Assembly (NCBI RefSeq): GCF_018555455.1
Contig: NZ_JAFEJU010000002.1
Location: forward strand, 186,001 to 250,000
DNA: 64,000 nucleotides
Direction of reading: 5' to 3'
DNA from: Bifidobacterium colobi
Lineage (GTDB): Bacteria; Actinomycetota; Actinomycetes; Actinomycetales; Bifidobacteriaceae
Part shown: positions 15,979 to 24,400 of the stretch, one piece after another
Numbering within the stretch: position 1 is the stretch's first letter
How the letters are laid out: each line of letters opens with the position of its first letter
The notes under the pieces: model-generated
The model's input: only the letters and a program-made list of their open reading frames with translations
What the model was told of the DNA's origin: nothing
The model's database searches: none
Translations under genes and position numbers: made by a program

Positions 15979-18509
15979 GATGCTTTCCCCCTGCTGTGAC
16001 GACGTGCAACCAGCTGAACCAACATGGTGCGCGGCTTCATTGTGCGCTTGTGAGCAAGTATACGCACATTTCGTAAGGAAAGTTGTGCTTTTATCCGTCT
16101 GAATCGTGGTAATGAGTTGAACATTGCCTTACGCAACGCGTCGACTTGTGCCCAATAATGGCTTGCTTGCTCGGATTCAATGCTTTGACCGGAGAATGTG
16201 GCGTAGTCGGCTTCACGGCTTAATTGATGCAACACATCGTGAGACGTGTTGAGCTCGCGTGCAATGCCATCAGCCTGATCGCGGCGGGTACCTTGTACGG
16301 ATACGCCACATTGCGCGGCCAACGCGCAGACAGCATTCCAGCCGGAGGCTACACGAGTCTGTGGCGAGCCGTAACGGCGTGCTCTGGCCAACAGCAACGC
16401 TTTGAACGCCAGAATCAGTCCACAGATGATGAGCACGATCCATAGAGGGCTGCCGTAGAGCGCCACCGCTCGGGTCACACGCCAGAAGCGCAGCCAGAAC
16501 AAGCTCGGTGGTTGGGCGTCGGCATCGGCGCCGGAAAGTGAGCTTTGACTCTTGGCTTGCGTCTGATCGCGCAGCGGATCGGTAAGCGGCACCGGAGGCT
16601 GACGGACCAGGGTTTGCGGATTCGGCGGTGCGAGATTCTGATTTTCGTCAGGAATCTTGGTTTCTTTAGGTGTTGGATAGAACGCCACCCAACCATAGCC
16701 TTGCAATTTGATTTCCACCCACGCGGTCACATCATTGCCGGTGAATTCGGTTTTGGTGGTATTGCCGGACATGGTTTTGGTGCGTGCGTCGGAAATATTG
16801 CCTTCCTTGTCTTTCGGCAGGAATCCCAACACCACGCGCGATGGCAGACCCAATTCGCGTGCCATCAGGGCCATGGCGGAAGCGTACTGTTCGGAATCGC
16901 CGACCATGGCGGTGCCAGCCAACAGTTTATCGATGCGATAGTTGCCGTGGCCTGCCTCAGATGGGTAATCGCCTTTCAAACCATGGGAGAACCAGCCGGA
17001 ATCACGCAATGTGCTGGCCAAAGCTTCGGCTGCGGCACCACCTGATGATTGGCCGCCTGCAATGGAAGTGGCCAATTTGCTGGCTGAATCGGGAACATCC
17101 TGGGTTTGCGGTTGGCTAATCTGCGCGGCTTTGGCCTTGCTGATTTCCTTATCGCTGGGGATGGTGGGTACAATGCCGGATTCGGTGTAGGTCATGCCTT
17201 TGCGCGTGCCTGAAGAGAAGATAGCCGAATCAGTGTCGCTGTTGTAGTAGAAGGTGTTGGCGTCGTCGCGATGGGTGAACTGTACGCTTGAGGCCGCGCC
17301 TGCGAGAGGCAGCCACGTGTCGCTCAGCCCCTCATGCACGGTGAACTGTGCGGTGAACTCTTTACCCTGTGCGTTATTGGCGATAGTGGTGCCCACACGG
17401 CGGTAATTGGAGGAATCGGAAGCTTCGGATGCGTCGGAAAGATTCCATACCGAACCATCGAAACGATCCATCACCGCCAGCCTCACCGGAGTGCCGGCTG
17501 GCAGATTGGTGGCGGTCAGCAGCACATCATCCTTATGCTCTTTGATGTACGAGCGCATGCCGCTTAACGGGCTGGTGTAATCATAGGGGCTGATGGGCGG
17601 ATCATAGTGATCGCGCAGAATCATACGGTTTTGCGCCACGAGAATGGTGCCGGCGAATGCCAGTGCGCAGGCGAGCACCACGATGATGATGGCGGACAGC
17701 CAGCGTCCCCATTCCATGAGACTCAGTCGCCAGGACAGCCACACGATAAGCAGTACGGCGAAGACGATGCCGCTGATTACGCGATACCAGCCGGTGTGCG
17801 TGCCGAGGAGCGCGCAGACGCTGATGCCCGTGGTAAGCGGTAGAACGCTTACCAGCGAAAGCCATGCGTTCTGATTGAGCGCGAACACTCCGGCGAGGAA
17901 GGTGAGCCACAGGCCGATGGTCCATACGGCCATGAGGCTGCCGTCGGCGGTACCGATGGGCGGCTCTATGGAAATCAGGTATTTGAACGAGCCGAACGTC
18001 ATATCCCAGCCTTGACTCAGGGTATCGAGGCTCGGAATGATGTGTGTGATGGTGGTGGAGTTGAGTGTAATGACCGGGCCGATGATGAACTGGGAGACGA
18101 CCAGAAACACGATCTGCCACCACAAGCGCATGGACCGTTGCATTCCAGCCAAGGCGATGAGTGCGCCAAGCAGTGTGGAGGTCACGGATGCGATGGCCCA
18201 TGGCATGGGTGTGCCATAGACGTCGAGCAGATTGGCTTGGGCGATGAGCATCAGCAGTGCGATAACAACCAAGGTCGCGGCGTATTTCGCCCAAGGCTGC
18301 TGCGTGCCTTGAAGCTCACGTTTCATGCCGCCACGGGTCATCCAAATCACGGAATGCGTGGAATCGGCCCATGAGCCAGTGGTGGAGGCGCCGGTGAAGG
18401 TTGATGATGACGTGAGGTTACTTGCGTCTGGCGCCAGAGTCTCGCCTTCCGGCAGAGCTGAGACGGTTGGGCTATTCGGATGATGTGGATTGGGAAGACT
18501 GCTGGTCAT
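15975..18509 (-). CDS. TgpA-like membrane protein with degenerate transglutaminase fold
   Basis: An 844-residue protein, overlapping both neighbours by ATGA. The N-terminal ~300 residues hold a short cytoplasmic tail and about eight membrane segments (TgpA N-terminal domain). Residues ~300-640 form the outer transglutaminase-like domain, followed by another membrane segment near 690-710 and a cytoplasmic C-terminus. The family usually has Cys-His-Asp in GDC-EQ, HAW and FDPTP; here they read GDSEQYA, DVTAWVE and FYPTP, so all three appear replaced. The protein may bind peptides or wall material rather than cleave them. MoxR and DUF58 neighbours are its usual partners. Confidence 0.8.
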   Translation of the reverse strand: MTSSLPNPHHPNSPTVSALPEGETLAPDASNLTSSSTFTGASTTGSWADSTHSVIWMTRGGMKRELQGTQQPWAKYAATLVVIALLMLIAQANLLDVYGTPMPWAIASVTSTLLGALIALAGMQRSMRLWWQIVFLVVSQFIIGPVITLNSTTITHIIPSLDTLSQGWDMTFGSFKYLISIEPPIGTADGSLMAVWTIGLWLTFLAGVFALNQNAWLSLVSVLPLTTGISVCALLGTHTGWYRVISGIVFAVLLIVWLSWRLSLMEWGRWLSAIIIVVLACALAFAGTILVAQNRMILRDHYDPPISPYDYTSPLSGMRSYIKEHKDDVLLTATNLPAGTPVRLAVMDRFDGSVWNLSDASEASDSSNYRRVGTTIANNAQGKEFTAQFTVHEGLSDTWLPLAGAASSVQFTHRDDANTFYYNSDTDSAIFSSGTRKGMTYTESGIVPTIPSDKEISKAKAAQISQPQTQDVPDSASKLATSIAGGQSSGGAAAEALASTLRDSGWFSHGLKGDYPSEAGHGNYRIDKLLAGTAMVGDSEQYASAMALMARELGLPSRVVLGFLPKDKEGNISDARTKTMSGNTTKTEFTGNDVTAWVEIKLQGYGWVAFYPTPKETKIPDENQNLAPPNPQTLVRQPPVPLTDPLRDQTQAKSQSSLSGADADAQPPSLFWLRFWRVTRAVALYGSPLWIVLIICGLILAFKALLLARARRYGSPQTRVASGWNAVCALAAQCGVSVQGTRRDQADGIARELNTSHDVLHQLSREADYATFSGQSIESEQASHYWAQVDALRKAMFNSLPRFRRIKAQLSLRNVRILAHKRTMKPRTMLVQLVARRHSRGKAS

Positions 18510-19732
18510 GCGAGCACCCCCATGATGATGGGCAGGTCATTCAATTCGCCGACCGTGGCCAGCGTAAATGTATTGAATTGCTTGATGGAACGGTTGGAAC
18601 CTGAGCTGGCTTGAATGACCACGCATCGCGCCGATTGCGGCAATGCTCTGGTCATACGTTTGATATGGTCGAGGTCTTTCAAGGAACCCACGGTAAAGAA
18701 GTAAAACGAGGCATCGGAATCATGCGCCAGCGTGTTCACTGAAAGGTTCGGATTATCTTCACGATCGGGGGCAATGCCGCTCGCGGAATCCAGCAGTTCC
18801 ATGGGATTGCGCGGCGACGTATGCGTTGAACCGGCGTGGACCGTTACCGGGCGGTCTTGCATCAGACATTTGACGCCAATGGATGCGTGAATGGATACGG
18901 CCATTTCAAATTCCTCGGCGGAGGCGTAATCATCGGGATCTACGCCGATGGTCAGTGACGTATCGGTTCGCCGAGTGGCTTCGTATTGACGAATCATCAG
19001 AGAACCGGTTTTGGCGGTACTCAACCAGTGCACATTGCGCACATCATCGCCGGGCACATATTCGCGAAGGCCATAGAAATCGAGATCGTCATCGACGATC
19101 TGGCCGGAAGGTTGCCCTTCGAGATCGCGGGGCACGCCGGCGTTCAGCGTGTTCAGCCGTACGGTTTTCGGGTGAATGAACACGGTGATGCGTTCCGCGA
19201 GTTGTTTTTCATGGCGAATCAAACCGAACGGGTCGCCTTTGCGAATACGCAGGGGGCCGATATCCAGCACAGCTCGAGAGACGGTGCGGAAGGATAGTTC
19301 CGTGCGCTTGGACTGGCCGGGAGCGAGCATGGGGATGTTGAATCGTTCGTGGACGTCTCCAATGGGCAGGTCACCGCGTGCATTGGTGGTGGCGGTTTTG
19401 CCGGTGTTGTCGATGTCGACGGTCACATGCATGGAATCGCCCACCGTCACACGTCGGTTCGAGGTGCTGATGTGCGCGTCGAACCTGGTGTTGCCAAGCG
19501 AAAGAACGATGGCCGCCACAAGCATCACCGTTGCCATGATGCCGAATGTAAGCAGCTCATACCATCCCAAAACCGGGAACAGCGCCAGTGCGAGCACGGC
19601 TGCTGCGGCTACAGCCCAACCCCAGGGGGAAACGTAAGCGGTGAATGCGCGCTTGACGTGTCGAGCAAGACGCTTGAGCTTGCGCCCGTAGCGTCTGCTG
19701 AACTGTGATGTTGCAACGAATGGAGTAGCCAT
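18506..19732 (-). CDS. DUF58 domain protein
   Basis: A 408-residue protein with two membrane segments near residues 35-80, followed by a beta-sandwich region and the DUF58 signature (DFYGLREYVPGDDVRNVHW, about 225-245) and a von Willebrand A-like C-terminus. DUF58 proteins are regular partners of MoxR ATPases and TgpA-like transglutaminases, thought to form a chaperone-like complex that acts on membrane or extracellular proteins. It ends in an ATGA overlap with the downstream gene and follows the MoxR gene by 15 bases. Confidence 0.85.
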   Translation of the reverse strand: MATPFVATSQFSRRYGRKLKRLARHVKRAFTAYVSPWGWAVAAAAVLALALFPVLGWYELLTFGIMATVMLVAAIVLSLGNTRFDAHISTSNRRVTVGDSMHVTVDIDNTGKTATTNARGDLPIGDVHERFNIPMLAPGQSKRTELSFRTVSRAVLDIGPLRIRKGDPFGLIRHEKQLAERITVFIHPKTVRLNTLNAGVPRDLEGQPSGQIVDDDLDFYGLREYVPGDDVRNVHWLSTAKTGSLMIRQYEATRRTDTSLTIGVDPDDYASAEEFEMAVSIHASIGVKCLMQDRPVTVHAGSTHTSPRNPMELLDSASGIAPDREDNPNLSVNTLAHDSDASFYFFTVGSLKDLDHIKRMTRALPQSARCVVIQASSGSNRSIKQFNTFTLATVGELNDLPIIMGVLA

Positions 19733-19747
19733 GGAATGTCAAGCCTT

Positions 19748-21328
19748 TCAGGCGCCAAGCGTTGGCGCTGGAACGTCTTCGAGAATCTGCGCGATCAGCA
19801 TGTCGGCGGTGGTGCCGTCGAACGTGGCCTCCGGGGTGAGCAGAATACGGTGTGCCAGCACCGCCACGGCGAGATCCTTGACATCATCCGGCACCACATA
19901 GGCGCGACCGTCCGCTGCTGCCCAGATTCGTGCGCAGCGGGTCAGAGCCAGAGCGCCACGCATGGACGAGCCCACCTTGATGCGATCGTTGTGACGGGTT
20001 GCTTCGACGATACGCACAATGTATTCGCGAATCGAATCATCCACGTACACGTCGGATGCGGTTTTGCGCAGACGCAGTACATCGTCGCCACTCAGCACAG
20101 GGGAGACGGTTTGCGCACGATCGGTCACGTCCACCTGCTTGAGGATGTCTACGGAAACATCGTGGCTTGGGTAGCCGATGGATGTCTTGATGAGGAATCG
20201 ATCCATCTGCGCTTCAGGCAGCGCATACGTGCCCAGCTGTTCGATAGGGTTCTGCGTGGCGATGACGATGAACGGTTGCGGCACGTCATGTGTCTTGCCG
20301 TCCACGGTGACTTTCTGCTCTTCCATGACCTCCAACAGTGCGGACTGTGTCTTTGGCGAAGCACGGTTGATCTCATCGGCCAGCACGATGGATGCGAAGA
20401 TCGGGCCTGGACGGAACTCGAATTCCGTGCGCTTCTGATCGTAGAACGTCACGCCCACCACATCGGAGGGCAGGAGGTCCGGCGTGAACTGGATACGCTT
20501 GAAGCTGGTGGAAATGGAATTGGCGAGACCTCGTGCGAGCTGGGTTTTACCGGTACCCGGATTGTCTTCCAACAGCACATGGCCACCCACCATCAATGCG
20601 GTTACGCACTCCTTGATGGGTCGTGCCTTGCCGATGACCACGCGGGAGATGTTGGTGACCAGTGCATTGAACGCACGCTGGAATTCCTGGATTTCCGGCG
20701 TGGGCTGCGGCAGCATGCCAGGGTTCATGGTGCTTACGGGCTGCGCGGAACCGGTGTGCTCCTGCGGCAGCGCGACTGAAGGAGCGCCGGCTGCGGTTGT
20801 GGCGGCTGCGGTGGTCACTGTGGCAGTGGTCGTGGTGGCAGGCGTGATGGTTTGTGCAGCGGTTTGTGGTGCGGCCGCCGGATTGTATGAAGTGGCGTTG
20901 TGGAATTGGGATGCCGATGCTGATTGTGGCTGCTGAGCGCCGAATGATCCGGTAAACGAGGTGATGGGCTCGGTGCCAGGCTTGCTGGTGTTGGCGTGGC
21001 TGGGGGAGGTGGGGCGTGCCGGCAGAGAAATGTTGACCGGAGCCTTGGCTCCCTGCTGGTTGGACTTGGTTGTTGTGTGTTGCGCAGTGGACTGCGGCTC
21101 GGTCTTGGCGCTGGGCTTGTTGCTCTTCGGCGTCTGCTTATGCGGCTGCTTGTTCACGATGGTGCTGTCGGACAGTTTCGTGCTGTCGGACAGCTGGGTG
21201 GCATCCGAAATGTTGCTTGACAGCTGCGTGGCATCAGAGATTCCGGACGATAATTGCGTGGCGTCGGAAATGCCGGACAGTTGCGTAGCATCCGAGAGCT
21301 GCGTTTCGTCGTTGATGTTCTCGCTCAT
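19748..21328 (-). CDS. MoxR-family AAA+ ATPase with repeated Thr motifs
   Basis: A 526-residue protein starting at ATG 21328 after GGAGAG. Residues ~210-526 are a MoxR ATPase: Walker A EDNPGTGKT, Walker B IVLADEINRASPKTQ, sensor ATQNP. The N-terminal ~200 residues are disordered and begin with a run of D-x-T-(Q/K/I)-(L/V) units at Thr 9, 15, 24, 34, 44, 50 and 56. Such acidic-Thr sites are typical phosphorylation targets read by FHA domains, and kinase, phosphatase and FHA genes are in the same operon. Usual MoxR proteins are ~330 residues and lack this tail. Confidence 0.88.
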   Translation of the reverse strand: MSENINDETQLSDATQLSGISDATQLSSGISDATQLSSNISDATQLSDSTKLSDSTIVNKQPHKQTPKSNKPSAKTEPQSTAQHTTTKSNQQGAKAPVNISLPARPTSPSHANTSKPGTEPITSFTGSFGAQQPQSASASQFHNATSYNPAAAPQTAAQTITPATTTTATVTTAAATTAAGAPSVALPQEHTGSAQPVSTMNPGMLPQPTPEIQEFQRAFNALVTNISRVVIGKARPIKECVTALMVGGHVLLEDNPGTGKTQLARGLANSISTSFKRIQFTPDLLPSDVVGVTFYDQKRTEFEFRPGPIFASIVLADEINRASPKTQSALLEVMEEQKVTVDGKTHDVPQPFIVIATQNPIEQLGTYALPEAQMDRFLIKTSIGYPSHDVSVDILKQVDVTDRAQTVSPVLSGDDVLRLRKTASDVYVDDSIREYIVRIVEATRHNDRIKVGSSMRGALALTRCARIWAAADGRAYVVPDDVKDLAVAVLAHRILLTPEATFDGTTADMLIAQILEDVPAPTLGA

Positions 21329-21390
21329 GTTCTCTCCTGTTGGTGTTGTGGTCTGTGTTGATTATTGATTGATTATTGATCGAATGTGGG

Positions 21391-21412
21391 AGGCTGGGTT
21401 ATTGCCCAGCCT
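21391..21412 (-). other. Hairpin in the FN3-MoxR gap
   Basis: AGGCTGGG and CCCAGCCT form a perfect 8-bp stem with a 6-base loop in the 97-base gap inside the operon, next to TTGATTA repeats. Lacking a T tract, it could be an RNA-processing or stability element instead of a terminator. Confidence 0.45.
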
Positions 21413-21425
21413 TGTCGTGGGCGTT

Positions 21426-24400
21426 TTATCTGGGCGTATTGGCAAGACCAAGTAGCCAAGGACTGCCGGACAGTGTGCTGACTTGCGCCGACGCTCGCAA
21501 GGACGCCGTATTGGCGGAGTCCGATGATGGGCGGGTGCCGCGAATCGTTCCGGCATAGTTCTGCGGGTCGTTGGTCAAGGCGGTATCAGTGCCAATCACT
21601 CTGACCTTCCAGTGGTAGGCACCGTCGCTGGCTACGGCCAATTTGCTCACATCAATGGGAGAGGGTTGTCCCGGAGTCCAGTCAAAGTCCTGTCCATTGA
21701 TGGAGATGTAGATACGCGCACCTTGGCCGTACTGTTCCACTGCACCGCCTGAAACGATTACGGAGTTGGCATTATCACCCCACCGCAGTTCCGCTGGGTT
21801 GGTGACTTCAGCCTGTTTCTTATAGATATAGGGGTTGGCTGATCCACCGGTGGCGGGATTACTGGCAGTACCATTCAGTACCTGCTGTACTGATGCGTTG
21901 CCACATGTTGCCCAAGGCTTCATGGTGAAGGTCTTGGACGTGCCGCGCACTTCATCGCTGCCGATACCATCCACGGTGACCCTGAACGATTGTGCGAAGC
22001 CTTGCTTGCTCCAGCTCACCGTGCAGCTGTTCCCCGAACCCGAGGTTCTCACATTGGTCGGCGGTTGCACGTTGTATGTCGGAGTGAATTTCGCCTCCGC
22101 TGTTGCAGGAGAGGCATTGCGCTTGGGGTTCACCGTAGCCTTGGTGACGTACTCCTTGGTGTTGAGCGCGCTTTCCGGCACTTGGAAGGTGGTGGTGCCT
22201 CCCGAGCAGGCGACCGTATCGCTGGTGGCTCCGGAAATGCTGATGCTGGAGCATCCGGCATTGCGGTTGTTGCCCGCGCTCGCCGTTACCGTGATCGTGT
22301 CGGTGCCGTGATTGTCCATGGACAGGCTCGGTTTATCCGGATCGCCCCATACGTCGTCCGCATTGGAGGCTGCGGATTCGGCACCCCAGTTGACCTTGTT
22401 ATGGGCCTTCACGGTGGCTGTCACTTTGGTGCCATCGTTGATGTCATTGTTAGCGAACTTGAATGATGCGCGGGTTCCAGCTCCGCCTGTCTCCTGCGTT
22501 TGTGGAGCCCCAACGCCGCTAATGGTGACTGAGTAGTTATCCACGGCGCTGAAGTCACCTTCCGGAGCGGACCATGTCACTACAGCCTGCTGATGGCCTC
22601 CTTCCACCGTCACCTTGGTGGGAGCGGAAGGCACCTTATCCGGCATGGCTTCCACGGCGGCGGACGGCTTGGACCAGCCCACCTCGTTCTGCGCGGTGAC
22701 GGTGAAGGAATAGGTCTTGCCGTTCGTCAATCCAGTGATTTGGCATGTGGTCACCGCGCCGCAGGATTTCTCGCTTGTGGCGGCACCGGTCCAATGCACT
22801 TTGTAATCGGTGATGGGACTACCGTTGGCGGAGCCGGCCGTCCAGCTGAGGTTGACCGCACCATCCTGCGGCTCTCCTGCCACGGGGGAGAGCAACGGGG
22901 CTTCAGGCTTATCGATTACGGAAACGGTAACGGTTCCGGTAACCTCGCGCTCCTTGGTCTTGGTGCCGTCTTGCACGGTGACCAGTACGGTGTTCGAGGA
23001 TGCGCCGATATCGGATGCGGCGGCCACGGTGATATTGCCGTTTGACCCGCAGCTGGTCACCGACAGCTTGGAAGCATCATCGGTGCGGCAGCTCACAGCA
23101 GTAAGCGGCTTATCCGGGAACGGGTTGTAGGCGTCGGCCAGAATATTGACCGACTCACTCGAGCCCGCCTTGATTTTCAGCGTCTTATTACTGACTCGTG
23201 CCAACGAGCGCGTGGAAACGGTGACGCGGACTGTAACACCGGCATTTACCGTGCCCTTGCTGTATTTGATGGATATTGGCACGGACGTTGTAGTGCCTGG
23301 GGCGGCATCGACGTTTGCGGACACCTTCAATGAGCCGGATGATGACAGGCTCGTGCTGATGGGGCCTGACGATGAACCACCCGAATACGTGTACTGTTTC
23401 TCATCTTCATACAGGCCGCTCGGTGCATGTGTGAGCGCGGTCAGATCAACGGTTTTCGCATCAGCGCCGGCCTCCACATCAATGGTGGGGGAGGAGAACG
23501 TCGGTGCGGGAACGTCACGTCCAATGATGGTGATCTGCAAGGTGAGCACTGCGGAGTTGATGATCTTCGTCTTATCGGAGCCTGGTTTGCCATCCACCGC
23601 GGTAAAGGTGATGGACGCCGGGCCTGCATAATCCTTGCCTGCAGTGAACTTCAACGTGGTGTCGTTCACATAGAAGTCGGTGTTCGAGGCCTTGGTGGCG
23701 CTTATCGAGTCCGCACTCTCGATATGCGGTTCCTTGCCGGCACCCACACGCACGTAATCATTGATGTTGATTTGAATGGTTTCGCGTGCATTGACCTTCA
23801 GCTCAGGAGCCTTGGGGCGCAGGCTCGGCGGGAATACGCCATAAGCCGGCACCTGAATGAAGGCGGTGGACGTGATGTTGTACTTCGTGTTCGTCACCGT
23901 GTACGGTACGGCGCGCGCCTGAGAGGTCAAATCCACCGTGATGGTGGTGGACTTGTCGCCACCCTTGACGTGTGCATGATCGGTGGCGGAAGGATGCACG
24001 GCGACCTTCAGCTCATCGGAAGTACCTGACGGGTTCGCGATCCACTGGGAAACATCCACATCCACGGATTTCTTATCGATGGTCGCGGCGGAAGGCACAC
24101 GATAGTCGTATGCCGTCGGTGGCTCGATCGGCGCATTCGGATCCACATTCACGCTGAGCGTGGCGGTATCGGTGAGCCCGGCCTTGTCGCGCACCGTGTA
24201 GGCAATATAAGCGGTGGTGGCGTTTGCCGGCGTGGTGAAGGCGATCATATTATCCTTCACGCTGACCCCGCTAATGCCTTGGGCTTCCACGTTTTTGGTT
24301 ACCGTCAGATCGGTGTTGTCGCCTGAGATATCGTTTTGCGCCACGGGCACGGTAGCTGCGGTATTAGGCCGCAGTGTGATTTCATCATCGCGAGCGTAGA

